A stretch of DNA of 64,000 bases from Pedobacter steynii (GCF_001721645.1 NZ_CP017141.1:6200001-6264000); one strand, 5' to 3'. Shown: positions 15,648-24,914, counted from the stretch's first letter. Program-made: numbers and translations. The notes: generated by a model not told the origin, from the letters alone.

Positions 15648-16040
15648 TTATTTCTTTTTGTCGGCCGCAGCAATCACCATCAATGCGATGATTAACAGGA
15701 AGCTATATTCACAACCTCCTGCCCCATGCTCTCCCACAAACCAGCCATTTTCCAGATGAATGATCACGATTCCAAGCGTAATGATCCCAATAAAACCCGC
15801 CGACAACCATTTTGTGAAAATACCAAAAGCCAGTAATACCCCGCCAAGTACCTCATAGACCGTCACCCCCCAAACCAATGGCGTCCCATACACAAAACCT
15901 TTGTTATTCAGGTATTCTCCAAAACGAACCACCGTTCCTCCGGTAACCCGTATTATCGCGTGAGCGAGAAAAATAAATGCCACAGAAAGCCTCAATAACA
16001 TCAGACAAGCCGACAAACTGATGAAGGGGAAATTTTTCAT
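15648..16040 (-). CDS. DoxX family membrane protein
   Basis: A 130-residue protein with four hydrophobic helices: an N-terminal LLRLSVAFIFLAHAIIR, then VYEVLGGVLLAFGIF, AGFIGIITLGIVIIHL and FLLIIALMVIAAA. This is the DoxX/SURF4 fold. The segment GWFVGEHGAGGCEYSFLL before the last helix is typical. Its role is unknown; DoxX proteins have been linked to redox or quinone-related functions. The ATG at 16040 is preferred to an upstream TTG (16082), which would put a charged stretch before the first helix. Confidence 0.85.
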   Translation of the reverse strand: MKNFPFISLSACLMLLRLSVAFIFLAHAIIRVTGGTVVRFGEYLNNKGFVYGTPLVWGVTVYEVLGGVLLAFGIFTKWLSAGFIGIITLGIVIIHLENGWFVGEHGAGGCEYSFLLIIALMVIAAADKKK

Positions 16041-16143
16041 AAAGAGGAATGCGAATTTTTCAACAAAAACAGGTTTACCCAAATCTGCCGATTAACCTTT
16101 ACAATTGCAAACTTATCACATCTCATCGCGGATTCTATTGCCT

Positions 16144-16151
16144 TACTTTTG
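16144..16151 (+). promoter_or_regulatory. -7 promoter element for the sterol-desaturase-family gene
   Basis: TACTTTTG matches TAnnTTTG and lies 82 bases upstream of the ATG at 16233. No convincing -33 element was found. Confidence 0.4.
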
Positions 16152-16232
16152 CCAATAAAAATCCTGAAATGCTTGCTTTATTACAGAATTTAGTCTTTAT
16201 TCGTTATTAATTTTTTATAGAATAGCTAAATT

Positions 16233-17372
16233 ATGTCTCCAAATAAGCGTTTAAAAGTCGGACAGGGTCAGATCAGCGGATATATCTCCATCTTTTTATC
16301 TACATTGGCCCTTTTAGGAATTTTTTGTTTCCGGTATCCTGAACAACTGACTACCCCCGAGTTTCGTGAGGTTTATACCGAAGAGGTGGTGGAGATGATG
16401 ATGACCATCGGTATCATTGCCTCCTTCTTTTTCGCATTACTCAGTTTGATTTTAAGTAAGAAGATCAAATGGGCACTGACAGGGACTTCAATTGCCGCGG
16501 TAGCTATTATTCTTGGCGCATTTACTGTTCAGGGACGCAGTGTGGAAAAAACCGACTGGCATTTCGGACTAGACTGGATGATTCTGGATTTGTTGCTGAT
16601 GACGGTCATTTTTATTCCTTTAGAGTTATTTTTTCCTAAAAACAAGTCGCAAACGAAATTCCATGAAGAGTGGAGAACCGACCTGATGTATTTTGTCATC
16701 AGCCATTTATTCATTCAATTTTTTGGTATTGTAACCCAAAAGCCTGCAGTTTTATTCTTTGGCTGGATCGGGCTGGAAAAAGTTCATTTATGGGTTCAGG
16801 GTCTACCTTTCCTGGCTGCTTTATTCCTCGCTTTTTTTACTACAGATTTGTTTCAATACTGGGCGCATCGCTTTTTCCATACCCGTGTATACCTCTGGCG
16901 TTTCCACTCCATCCACCACTCTACAAAAAGCATGGACTGGCTGGCAGGTAGCCGTACTCATTTTATGGACATCTTCTTCACCAGAGCCATGACCTTTATT
17001 CCATTGTACATTCTTGGATTTTCTACCACGGTTTTCAATGTCTACATCATTTTTATTGCCATACATGCCGTACTGATCCATGCCAATACCAGGGTGAATT
17101 TTGGCCCCTTGAAATACATCTTTACTACTCCTCAGTATCACCACTGGCACCATTGCGAAGACCCGAAATATTATGGACATAATTTCGCTTCTATCTTTCC
17201 CTTCATTGACCTGATGTTTGGCACTTATTACCTGCCGGGAAAGAAATGGCCTGCGGGAACAGGGGTACATGAAGCTCAATATCCCAAGGGTTTTATCAAA
17301 CAATCCATTTATCCCTTTACAAAAAGTCCATTTGATACAGACTTAAATATGGAAGAACGTAGCGACCGTTAA
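16233..17372 (+). CDS. Sterol desaturase / fatty acid hydroxylase family membrane protein
   Basis: This 379-residue protein has the three histidine boxes that bind a di-iron centre: HRFFH (212-216), HSIHH (225-229) and HHWHH (303-307). Several hydrophobic helices surround them. The N-terminal 130 residues add about four extra helices (residues 17-33, 56-76, 81-98, 114-132) not needed for the core. Family members oxidise lipids such as sterols, fatty acids and alkylglycerols; the substrate here is unknown. It appears to be a single-gene unit with its own promoter. Confidence 0.9.
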   Translation: MSPNKRLKVGQGQISGYISIFLSTLALLGIFCFRYPEQLTTPEFREVYTEEVVEMMMTIGIIASFFFALLSLILSKKIKWALTGTSIAAVAIILGAFTVQGRSVEKTDWHFGLDWMILDLLLMTVIFIPLELFFPKNKSQTKFHEEWRTDLMYFVISHLFIQFFGIVTQKPAVLFFGWIGLEKVHLWVQGLPFLAALFLAFFTTDLFQYWAHRFFHTRVYLWRFHSIHHSTKSMDWLAGSRTHFMDIFFTRAMTFIPLYILGFSTTVFNVYIIFIAIHAVLIHANTRVNFGPLKYIFTTPQYHHWHHCEDPKYYGHNFASIFPFIDLMFGTYYLPGKKWPAGTGVHEAQYPKGFIKQSIYPFTKSPFDTDLNMEERSDR

Positions 17373-17465
17373 AAAAGAAGACTCCGCTCATTGTTTTTCC
17401 AAAACAGGGATGTAATTTAGTAGTAACAAACAACTAAAATCAACCACCACTAAACCAGAAAAACA

Positions 17466-18005
17466 ATGAAAATCTTAAAAGTAATCTTAGGCGGAATCGT
17501 ACTGATTGTTGTACTTCTCCTGATTGTTGCGTTATTCGTTAAAAAAGATTATGCTGTAGAACGGGAAATCACTATCAACAAGCCGAAATCTGAAGTATTT
17601 GACTACATCAAACTTTTGAAAAACCAAGACTTGTACAGTGTATGGTTAAAGCGTGATCCTGCTGCAAAAAAGGAATATAAAGGTACCGATGGAACGGTAG
17701 GTTTTGTAGCTGCCTGGGATAGCAAAAATAAAGAAGTTGGCAAAGGAGAACAGGAAATTTCAAAAATCACAGAGGGAGAAAGAATCGACATGAAACTTCG
17801 TTTTATAGAACCTTTTGAATCAAATGACGACGCTTATATGAGCACAGAATCCGTTTCAGAAACACAGACTAAAGTGAGATGGGGTTTTAAAGGAACTATG
17901 AAATATCCTATGAACCTGATGTTACTCTGCATGGACATGGAAGGCATGCTGGGTAAAGACCTGCAAAAGGGATTGGATGATTTAAAGGTGATACTCGAAA
18001 AATAG
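17466..18005 (+). CDS. SRPBCC (polyketide cyclase-like) protein with N-terminal membrane anchor
   Basis: A 179-residue protein with one hydrophobic helix (residues 6-26) followed by an SRPBCC domain beginning YAVEREITINKPKSEVFDYIKLLKN and containing FVAAWDSKNKEVGKGEQEI and the closing helix GMLGKDLQKGLDDLKVIL. The fold binds hydrophobic ligands. It is 12 bases upstream of the large GAF protein gene on the same strand, so the two are probably cotranscribed, though the connection between them is unknown. Confidence 0.88.
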   Translation: MKILKVILGGIVLIVVLLLIVALFVKKDYAVEREITINKPKSEVFDYIKLLKNQDLYSVWLKRDPAAKKEYKGTDGTVGFVAAWDSKNKEVGKGEQEISKITEGERIDMKLRFIEPFESNDDAYMSTESVSETQTKVRWGFKGTMKYPMNLMLLCMDMEGMLGKDLQKGLDDLKVILEK

Positions 18006-18017
18006 TATCTTAGAGCC

Positions 18018-20363
18018 ATGAAGCAAGTCATCCTGGACCTTTCCGGTAATAAAGTGCAACTTTTAGAGGCTGATGCGGAGCTCTCTTTTAAACCTTTTAT
18101 TGAATATCTGAGGAGAAGAGTAAAAACGGAGCCAACGATCAAAAGGTCTTACTATGAACTTGCATTGGCCGCCTTTGAAAAGGAAAAGGGCTGCGAAGCT
18201 GATATTTCACTGGAAGGCATCCATCGGTATGAACTTCTTTTGGAGTATATGTATGCTTCTCTTTCACCCGCACAGGAGGATGAAAAATTTGTGGCCTGGG
18301 GACTTTGTTTCCCGCTTCAGCCCATCACTTTTTATGGAACCAACTCCCTGTATGAATTGTTAGAAAGCAAGAAGGAAAACCCGGAGGAGTACTTTACAGC
18401 TAAAACTCCAGAGGAATTCCATAAAGAAAGGCTAAGGTATGTCTATGCTTTTATCCTGCAAAAACTATACAATTTCCATATTCCTTTACCAAAGGAAAAG
18501 TACCATTCGGGAATTAATAAAGAAACTGGTTTACTGAGTTACTATCAGGTCCATGTAAACACTGATTTTATAGAGGTTAAAGTAAAAGGAAAATTGCCGA
18601 AACTTGATTTCCGACAGATCCATGAGCACTTAGGTGATGGTGTCGGGTATGAAATGCTGGAAAGCGTATTGCCATTAAACCTATTTCAGTTCAGGGGCAT
18701 TTCTGTACTTTCCGTGCATGATGTGACCGCCAAGCAGGCGGTAGAAAACATCAACAAAATACGGCTTAACCGCATTAGTGGCGAGGAAGAACAGGGTTAT
18801 CAGATGGTCATTCAATCGTTAAAAACCTTGCTTCAGAATAACCGTATTGAGTTTGACTTATTTCCATTTGTCCGCGTGAACAACAAACTGGTGTATGGTT
18901 ATGAAAAAGGCGGGACCGGGATCTTATTCTCGGTATGGGGTGAAAAAAGACTTAGTCCTCAAGCATTTCAGCAATTAGCGCAGGCCTATAGTTCCAATCC
19001 CAATTCATTTTTCTCCCCTGATATTTCAAAAGAAGACCTGAAGCAGTTTGCATTTTTAACGAGTTTTATTGAATTAGGGGTCAGGTCTATGGCGCTAATC
19101 CCTTTATTTTATAACCATACGCTTGTGGGGGTATTGGCCATGCATACTTATGAAGGTGAATTATTTAATGAATCTGCACTTGCCCTGCTGGAACCTTCAA
19201 TCCAGCCAGTCGCCCAGTTGCTGCAGGTTTATATTGATGAATTTAACCAGGAAATCGAAAATATCATCAAGGAAAAATTCACTTCCATTCAGCCTTCAGT
19301 ACAATGGAAATTTAATGAAGTGGCCTGGCATCACCTGCACAATAAGAAGAAACATCTTCCTGAAAGAACAGAATCGATCTATTTTAATGAGGTTTACCCC
19401 TTATATGGAGCCATTGACATCAGAAATTCTACTATCGAAAGGAATATTGCCAGCAAGGCCGACCTGGAATATCACCTCAATCTGTTGTCCGAAACACTGC
19501 AATCCTTAAAGGAAAACCACAATTCCTCTTTGATGGAAGAGATGATCTTTAACTGCAAAAAATGGCAGGGGGCTTTGGCTCAGGAACATTGGAACACTAC
19601 TGAGGAGAACAACCTGAACGGTTTCCTTAAAACGGAGATGGTTGACTACCTGACCCACCTGTCTCAACAGGATTCAAGGACAAAAAAAGTGGTGGATCAT
19701 TACCTGGGACGCGCCACTAAGATCGATGGTGAGGTTCAGCAGAACAGGTATGCGCTGGAAGTATCTATGCAGATGATCAATAATGCGGTGAACAATTACT
19801 TCGAGTCTGAGAAAGAAAAACTCCAGCAATCCTACCCTTGCTATTTTGAAAAATTCAGAACAGACGGCGTAGAGTACGACATCTATATCGGCCAGTCTAT
19901 TGCTCCCGGAAAGCCATTTAATCATTTTCACCTCAAAAATCTAAGGTTGTGGCAGCTCTCCTCTATGGCCGCAGTAGCAAAGCTTACACATTCTCTGTTA
20001 CCCGGAATGCCAAAAAAACTGCAAACCACGCAGCTCGTCTTTGTTCATAACCAAACTATAGACATCAGTTTCCGTTCAGATGAGCGTAAATTTGATGTAG
20101 AAGGCGCCTATAATATCAGGTATCAGATGATCAAAAAAAGGATTGACAAAGTCCTGGTTAGTGAAACCGGAGAACGCTTAACCCAGCCGGATAAACTCGC
20201 TATTATTTATTTTAACAAAAAAGATGTGGAAGATTACCTTCCATTTATACAATACCTTCAGGAAACAGGAATATTACTTCCTGAACTGGAAGAGCTGAAC
20301 CTCGAGGAGGTACAGGGTCTAAGCGGACTAAAAGCCCTAAGGGTTGGTATTGCGCAGGAGTAA
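18018..20363 (+). CDS. Large GAF-domain protein of unknown function
   Basis: A 781-residue soluble protein. Residues ~255-410 look like a GAF domain (LLQNNRIEFDLFPFVRVNNK, FIELGVRSMALIPLFYNHTLVGVLAMH). The 250 residues before it and 370 after it match no family I know. After the GAF domain the motif YPLYGAIDIRNSTIERN recalls the first metal-binding strand of class III nucleotidyl cyclases (DIR-G/N-S/F-T), but no second metal site or transition-state residues are seen, so cyclase activity is not supported. A long helical region with coiled-coil character follows (LNLLSETLQSLKENHNS). No membrane segment. It is encoded 12 bases after the SRPBCC gene. Confidence 0.85.
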   Translation: MKQVILDLSGNKVQLLEADAELSFKPFIEYLRRRVKTEPTIKRSYYELALAAFEKEKGCEADISLEGIHRYELLLEYMYASLSPAQEDEKFVAWGLCFPLQPITFYGTNSLYELLESKKENPEEYFTAKTPEEFHKERLRYVYAFILQKLYNFHIPLPKEKYHSGINKETGLLSYYQVHVNTDFIEVKVKGKLPKLDFRQIHEHLGDGVGYEMLESVLPLNLFQFRGISVLSVHDVTAKQAVENINKIRLNRISGEEEQGYQMVIQSLKTLLQNNRIEFDLFPFVRVNNKLVYGYEKGGTGILFSVWGEKRLSPQAFQQLAQAYSSNPNSFFSPDISKEDLKQFAFLTSFIELGVRSMALIPLFYNHTLVGVLAMHTYEGELFNESALALLEPSIQPVAQLLQVYIDEFNQEIENIIKEKFTSIQPSVQWKFNEVAWHHLHNKKKHLPERTESIYFNEVYPLYGAIDIRNSTIERNIASKADLEYHLNLLSETLQSLKENHNSSLMEEMIFNCKKWQGALAQEHWNTTEENNLNGFLKTEMVDYLTHLSQQDSRTKKVVDHYLGRATKIDGEVQQNRYALEVSMQMINNAVNNYFESEKEKLQQSYPCYFEKFRTDGVEYDIYIGQSIAPGKPFNHFHLKNLRLWQLSSMAAVAKLTHSLLPGMPKKLQTTQLVFVHNQTIDISFRSDERKFDVEGAYNIRYQMIKKRIDKVLVSETGERLTQPDKLAIIYFNKKDVEDYLPFIQYLQETGILLPELEELNLEEVQGLSGLKALRVGIAQE

Positions 20364-20400
20364 TCTCTTGAATTATGATAGTTTTCTGGTAAACATATTA

Positions 20401-20414
20401 TTTGAATTTTATAA
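20401..20414 (+). promoter_or_regulatory. TTTGAATTTTATAA element upstream of the AraC gene
   Basis: This 14-base element, 10 bases before the AraC ATG, matches 13 of 14 bases of TTTGAATCTTATAA at 21349-21362 upstream of the aldo/keto reductase gene. It may be a shared binding site for the AraC regulator, but AT-rich matches of this kind can arise by chance. Confidence 0.3.
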
Positions 20415-20423
20415 CTTTATAAA

Positions 20424-21332
20424 ATGAACCACACTGAAACTATCGAAGATTTTTACAAGCGCGTGCCCCAGGCAAATGCTTCCGGGCGACCGTTAAACAA
20501 CGCCGGAGCTGGCCATTTTAACGTATATACCCGCAACCTCTGTAAAGTACAGACACCTTATAGCAGGCGGGACTTTTATAAAGTCTCCCTGATTCTGGGA
20601 GAAGGGGTACTTCATTATGCCGACAAATGGATTGCCATTGACCGTCCTGCCCTTCTGTTCTCCAATCCGGTAATCCCCTATTCCTGGGAACCCTCTTCAG
20701 AAAAACAGGAAGGCTGGTTTTGCCTGTTTACCGAGGCATTTGTTAGCGCACATGAGCGTAAAGATGGCCTTCAAGACTCTCCATTGTTCAAAATCGGCGG
20801 TAAACCGGTCTTTTTCATCAATGAAACCCAACAGGAGGAAATCTCTGCAATATTCAGAAAAATGGTCCTGGAAATGGACTCAGAATACACCCACAAATAC
20901 GATTTGCTACGCAATTACCTGCACCTGATCATTCATGAAGCCATGAAGATGCAGCCAGCTGGAAGCTTTGAAAAACATGCCAATGCGCCCAGCCGGATTA
21001 CCAGTTTGTTTATGGAGCTTTTGGAGCGTCAGTTTCCGATAGACAGCCCGGAAGACGCACTCCGGTTAAAAACAGCGAATGACTATGCACAGAGCCTGTC
21101 TGTACATGCCAACCATTTGAACCGCTCGGTAAAGGAGGTTACAGGAAAAACCACAACAGCGCTGATTTCGGAAAGGATTACCAAAGAAGCCAGGGCATTG
21201 TTGCAGCATACCGACTGGAATATTGCAGAGGTAGCCTATAGCCTGGGTTTTGAATACCCTGCATATTTCAATCAGTTTTTTAAAAAACAGACCGGAGTGA
21301 CTCCCGGAGATGCAAGAAACATGGCTGTTTGA
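20424..21332 (+). CDS. AraC family transcriptional regulator
   Basis: The 302-residue protein has an N-terminal cupin-like ligand domain (~20-170, DFYKVSLILGEGVLHYADKW) and a C-terminal pair of helix-turn-helix motifs (LSVHANHLNRSVKEVTG and IAEVAYSLGFEYPAYFNQFFKK). It sits directly upstream of an aldo/keto reductase gene in the same direction. The 79-base gap between them contains two direct repeats one per two helical turns, which fits AraC-type control of the reductase gene. Confidence 0.92.
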   Translation: MNHTETIEDFYKRVPQANASGRPLNNAGAGHFNVYTRNLCKVQTPYSRRDFYKVSLILGEGVLHYADKWIAIDRPALLFSNPVIPYSWEPSSEKQEGWFCLFTEAFVSAHERKDGLQDSPLFKIGGKPVFFINETQQEEISAIFRKMVLEMDSEYTHKYDLLRNYLHLIIHEAMKMQPAGSFEKHANAPSRITSLFMELLERQFPIDSPEDALRLKTANDYAQSLSVHANHLNRSVKEVTGKTTTALISERITKEARALLQHTDWNIAEVAYSLGFEYPAYFNQFFKKQTGVTPGDARNMAV

Positions 21333-21353
21333 TTATTATAATCATCTGTTTGA
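21325..21353 (+). promoter_or_regulatory. Direct repeats, candidate AraC operator
   Basis: CTGTTTGA occurs at 21325-21332 and again at 21346-21353, exactly 21 bases apart (two DNA turns), the arrangement favoured by AraC-type activators. The first copy overlaps the TGA stop of the AraC gene. Between them lies a palindrome GATTAT-T-ATAATC (21331-21343). The -7 element of the reductase gene follows 31 bases later. Confidence 0.5.
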
Positions 21354-21384
21354 ATCTTATAAACCTGATCAGCTGCTATCGGAC

Positions 21385-21392
21385 TAATTTTG
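21385..21392 (+). promoter_or_regulatory. -7 promoter element for the aldo/keto reductase gene
   Basis: TAATTTTG matches TAnnTTTG and lies 20 bases before the ATG at 21412. The proposed AraC repeats lie upstream in a position suited to activation. Confidence 0.5.
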
Positions 21393-21411
21393 ATTCATAA
21401 AATAAAACGAT

Positions 21412-22413
21412 ATGAAATACAGAAATCTAGGAACAACAACAGAAAAACTATCTGCCATCGGTTTGGGATGTATGGGTATGAGCTTCGCTTACGGTCCGAC
21501 GGATGATACAGAAAGCATCGCTACCCTACATAAATCATTAGACTTGGGAATTAACTTTTGGGATACTGCCGATATGTATGGCAATGGGCTGAATGAAGAA
21601 TTGATTTCCAAAGTTCTGGTTCCAAACCGGGATAAGGTATTTATTGCTACCAAATTTGGTTTCCGCTTTAAAGACGAGCAAAAACCTGCAAGCAACGTAA
21701 ATGGTACTTATTTTGACGGCTCTCCAAAATGGATCAAAATTGCTGTAGAGAACAGTCTCAAACGCTTAAACATTGATACCATCGACTTATACTATGCTCA
21801 TCGTGTAGATCCGAATGTACCTATTGAAGAAACTGTAGGTGCTATGGCAGAACTGGTAAAAGAAGGAAAAGTGCGTTATTTAGGATTAAGCGAGGCCTCT
21901 CCTGCTTCTATTAGAAAGGCGCATGCCATTCATCCTATTTCGGCTTTACAGAGTGAATATTCTTTACTGACCAGAGATGTGGAAGCGGAAATTCTGGATA
22001 CCGTAAACGAACTTGGTATTTCCCTTGTTCCCTATTCTCCACTGGCCCGTGGATTGGTCATCAATACAGTTGACATCAACAGTCTGCACGAAAGCGACTT
22101 CCGGAAAACGCTACCGCGTTATAGTGGTGAAAACCTGGAAAACAACAAATCCTTATCCAATGATTTTGCCGCCCTCGCCAGCGATAAAAACTGTACTCCT
22201 GCTCAACTGGCCATTGCATGGGTATTGGCACAGGGAGAACAGATTATTCCTATTCCGGGCACTAAAAAAAGAAAGTATCTGGAAGAAAATGCAGGTGCTG
22301 TAGACGTAAACCTTTCAGAAGCAGACCTTAAAGCGATACTAAAGGTTATTGAACAATACCCAAATACAGGCGCAAGATATAGTGAAGGAGCATTAAAGCT
22401 AGTTAACAACTAG
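21412..22413 (+). CDS. Aldo/keto reductase
   Basis: A 333-residue TIM-barrel oxidoreductase with the full catalytic tetrad: D51 and Y56 (NFWDTADMYGNG), K81 (ATKFG) and H130 (YYAHRVD). The NADPH-binding end is present (IPIPGTKKRKYLEENAGA). It resembles the YajO/Tas-type branch (AKR13-like) that reduces aldehydes. It is downstream of the AraC regulator and probably regulated by it. A hairpin terminator follows. Confidence 0.93.
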   Translation: MKYRNLGTTTEKLSAIGLGCMGMSFAYGPTDDTESIATLHKSLDLGINFWDTADMYGNGLNEELISKVLVPNRDKVFIATKFGFRFKDEQKPASNVNGTYFDGSPKWIKIAVENSLKRLNIDTIDLYYAHRVDPNVPIEETVGAMAELVKEGKVRYLGLSEASPASIRKAHAIHPISALQSEYSLLTRDVEAEILDTVNELGISLVPYSPLARGLVINTVDINSLHESDFRKTLPRYSGENLENNKSLSNDFAALASDKNCTPAQLAIAWVLAQGEQIIPIPGTKKRKYLEENAGAVDVNLSEADLKAILKVIEQYPNTGARYSEGALKLVNN

Positions 22414-22440
22414 TCTGGTTTAAACGCCATATCATAAAAT

Positions 22441-22476
22441 AATAAGGCCGGGAAGAATGATCTTTCTGGCCTTATT
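22441..22476. terminator. Intrinsic terminator between convergent genes
   Basis: AATAAGGCC (22441-22449) pairs with GGCCTTATT (22468-22476), with an inner GAAGA/TCTTT pairing. It separates the aldo/keto reductase gene from poxB on the other strand. Confidence 0.75.
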
Positions 22477-22495
22477 TATTGATATCTAGATATCT

Positions 22496-24235
22496 TTAAT
22501 CAATGATGCTTTTCAGGTGTTTGTAATTTGATTTCACCGTGTCCAATACTTCATCAAACTTACCACCCAGCATGAGTTTAGTCATAGAAAGGGCCATTCC
22601 TTTCATCATTTTAAATTCTATTTTAGGTGGCATTGCCAGGGCATTGGGATCCGTCATTACATTGACCAACACCGGTCCGTTGTGCAGAAAAGCTTCTTTT
22701 AAAAGTATTTCCAGATCATCGGGATCGCTGATGGTTATTCCTTTTATCCCCATTGCCTCTGCAACCAATGCAAAATCCGGGTTTACCATATCCGTTTCGG
22801 CATCAGGGAGTCCAGCCACCTCCATCTCAAGTTTCACCATACCTAAAGAACGGTTGTTAAATACAACCAGTTTAACTGGCAGGTTGTATTGTTTAATTGT
22901 AGCCAGATCACCGAGTAACATGGAGATTCCTCCATCCCCACACAAGGCAACCACCTGCCGGTCCGGACTGGAAAGTGCCGCACCTATCGCATGAGGCATG
23001 GCATTAGCCATGGAACCATGATTAAAGGAGCCCAACATATCTCGCTTACCGGTGGCATGAATATATCTGGAGCCCCATACACAACACATTCCGGTATCTA
23101 CCGTAAATATGGCATTATCTGCAGCCAGCTTGTTGATTTCGAAGGCCACTGCTTCCGGATGAATGGCATCCGTTTTACCCTTATCTTCGACATAAGTATT
23201 GAGGTGTTCTTTTACTTTTTCATAAATTTTCAATTGTGCATTCAGAAAACTTTCATCCTCATTGCTATCCAACAGTGGAATTAATGCGGTTAAACTGGAC
23301 TTAATATCACCGTGCAGGCCCATTTTCAGTTTTGCACGTCTACCCAGGCGCTCTGGTTTGGTATCGATCTGAACCAATATTTTATCCTGCGGGATAAAAG
23401 GGACATAAGGGAAATCCGTTCCCAGGAGGATCACCAGATCGCTTTCATGCATGCTATGGTATGCTGAAGGTAAACCAAGTAAGCCAGTCATCCCTACTTC
23501 ATAAGGATTATCATATTGAATGCTCATTTTCCCACGGAAAGAATACCCAACAGGTGCTTTCAGGATTTGCGCAAGTCTAACCACTTCATCATGAGCCTCT
23601 GCAGCACCAACACCGCAAAAGATCGCAATCTTTTTATGGCTGTTGATTAATTTTGATAAGGCCAGGAGTTCCTCATCTGCCGGACGGACAATTGCTTTGG
23701 AAAAATAGGTCCTGTCTGCCGACATGTTCTCTACCGCTTCCATACTGCTGACATCTCCAGGCAGCCCTAATACAGCCACTCCTTTATGGTGAAACGCATG
23801 TTGCAATGCCGCCTGTGCCATTCTTGGCAATTGAGCTGGTGTAGTTGCGATCTGGTTATAATGACTACAATCGTCAAAAAGCTTAGTGATATTGGTTTCC
23901 TGAAAATATCCAGAACCGAATTCTGTAGTGGCACAGGTAGAGGCAATGGCTAGTACCGGAGCACCTGCACGATGGGCATCGTAAAGACCATTGATCAGGT
24001 GTACATGTCCAGGGCCGCTGCTGCCAGCACAGCAGGCCAGTCCGTGTAATTCCGCTTCTGCTGCCGCTGCATAAGCCCCGGCTTCTTCATGTCTGACATG
24101 GATCCACTGAATATCAGGATTTCGTCTTACCGCATCATTTAATTCATTTAAACTATCGCCGGTTACGGCATAAATACGCTTAATGCCTGACTGGATTAGC
24201 ATATCGACCAATTGCTCTGCAACTTTCTTTGACAT
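22496..24235 (-). CDS. poxB: Pyruvate dehydrogenase (quinone) / pyruvate oxidase, ThDP-dependent
   Basis: This 579-residue enzyme follows E. coli PoxB closely along its length: catalytic Glu50 (VRHEEAGAYAAAAEAEL), GSSGPGHVHLINGLYDAHR, GYSFRGK, and the ThDP/Mg motif GDGGISMLLGDLATI with FNNRSLGMVKLEM. PoxB oxidatively decarboxylates pyruvate to acetate and passes electrons to quinone at the membrane. The C-terminal extension that makes E. coli PoxB bind lipid is present in length, but its conservation cannot be judged. It is transcribed alone. Confidence 0.92.
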   Translation of the reverse strand: MSKKVAEQLVDMLIQSGIKRIYAVTGDSLNELNDAVRRNPDIQWIHVRHEEAGAYAAAAEAELHGLACCAGSSGPGHVHLINGLYDAHRAGAPVLAIASTCATTEFGSGYFQETNITKLFDDCSHYNQIATTPAQLPRMAQAALQHAFHHKGVAVLGLPGDVSSMEAVENMSADRTYFSKAIVRPADEELLALSKLINSHKKIAIFCGVGAAEAHDEVVRLAQILKAPVGYSFRGKMSIQYDNPYEVGMTGLLGLPSAYHSMHESDLVILLGTDFPYVPFIPQDKILVQIDTKPERLGRRAKLKMGLHGDIKSSLTALIPLLDSNEDESFLNAQLKIYEKVKEHLNTYVEDKGKTDAIHPEAVAFEINKLAADNAIFTVDTGMCCVWGSRYIHATGKRDMLGSFNHGSMANAMPHAIGAALSSPDRQVVALCGDGGISMLLGDLATIKQYNLPVKLVVFNNRSLGMVKLEMEVAGLPDAETDMVNPDFALVAEAMGIKGITISDPDDLEILLKEAFLHNGPVLVNVMTDPNALAMPPKIEFKMMKGMALSMTKLMLGGKFDEVLDTVKSNYKHLKSIID

Positions 24236-24282
24236 ATCTCAATTTTTAATGCTTAATAAAATCGCAGATCTCAGAAATTTAA

Positions 24283-24314
24283 GATGGATGTTATCGGTTA
24301 ATACAACACCCATC
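24283..24314 (-). terminator. Possible terminator downstream of the LprI-like gene
   Basis: GATGGATGTT (24283-24292) pairs with AACACCCATC (24305-24314) with one mismatch. It lies between the LprI-like gene and poxB. The T run on the minus strand is weak. Confidence 0.3.
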
Positions 24315-24342
24315 TATTGGCTATGGTTTTAGCTAAAATCGT

Positions 24343-24891
24343 TTATATCCGGTCCAGGTATCCCTGCAGTTCAAAAACTCGTTTTTTGGTAATTTCAAGA
24401 TAGGCGGCAGCAAGTATCACCCTTTGGATTGTTCCTCCGCCGGAGTATTTTTCTTCGGTCAGCAATGCGTTCATTTTTCTTTCTGAATCCCGATATTTCA
24501 ACCAGTTTCGCTGCACTTCAATCAGCAAAGGTTTATCTCGGGTTTCCATCAGTTTGAGCAGTTGCTGATAATACTTATTTAATAACTGGTCATATTCTTT
24601 CTCCGCATCATAGCTAGCCTGTACCATGCCCATTGTTGAATAATCAATCGCAATCCGCTGTTTCATGAATTGTTCAATTCTGGTCGTATCCATTTGAAAA
24701 TCCATTGCAGTTTTGCTCATGTAATTATCTTTATCAGGATTTTCCAGCAGTTTTTTATATTGTGCATCCACTTCCTTATGGATTTTCAGCTTCATTTTCA
24801 CCAAATCCTGTTCTGGAATTTCTTTTGGTGCCTGGGCAGTAGCTGTACTGAAAGAAAGGAGTCCGATACCCATCAATAACAATAATTTCAT
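24343..24891 (-). CDS. Exported LprI/DUF1311-family protein
   Basis: A protein of 182 residues with a signal peptide (MKLLLLMGIGLLSFSTATAQA). The C-terminal half has the DUF1311 pattern: YDAEKEYDQLLNKYYQQLLK, then QRNWLKYRDSE and GGGTI. Relatives inhibit lysozyme in mycobacteria, but the Bacteroidota function is unknown. The ATG at 24891 gives a standard signal peptide; an alternative ATG at 24915 overlaps the yceH stop codon as TAATG and would couple the two genes in translation. Confidence 0.78.
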   Translation of the reverse strand: MKLLLLMGIGLLSFSTATAQAPKEIPEQDLVKMKLKIHKEVDAQYKKLLENPDKDNYMSKTAMDFQMDTTRIEQFMKQRIAIDYSTMGMVQASYDAEKEYDQLLNKYYQQLLKLMETRDKPLLIEVQRNWLKYRDSERKMNALLTEEKYSGGGTIQRVILAAAYLEITKKRVFELQGYLDRI

Positions 24892-24914
24892 TTGTATTTT
24901 GTTTAAAACCGGCA

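Noticed and set aside
16821..17303. 160-codon open frame opposite the sterol-desaturase-family gene
   Set aside because: Antisense to the histidine-box region of a clear gene, no plausible start region or protein features.
19387..19460. Class III adenylate cyclase domain in the GAF protein (YGAIDIRNST)
   Set aside because: Only the first strand resembles a cyclase; no second metal-binding Asp or transition-state Asn/Arg pattern was seen. Kept as a finding, not as an annotation.
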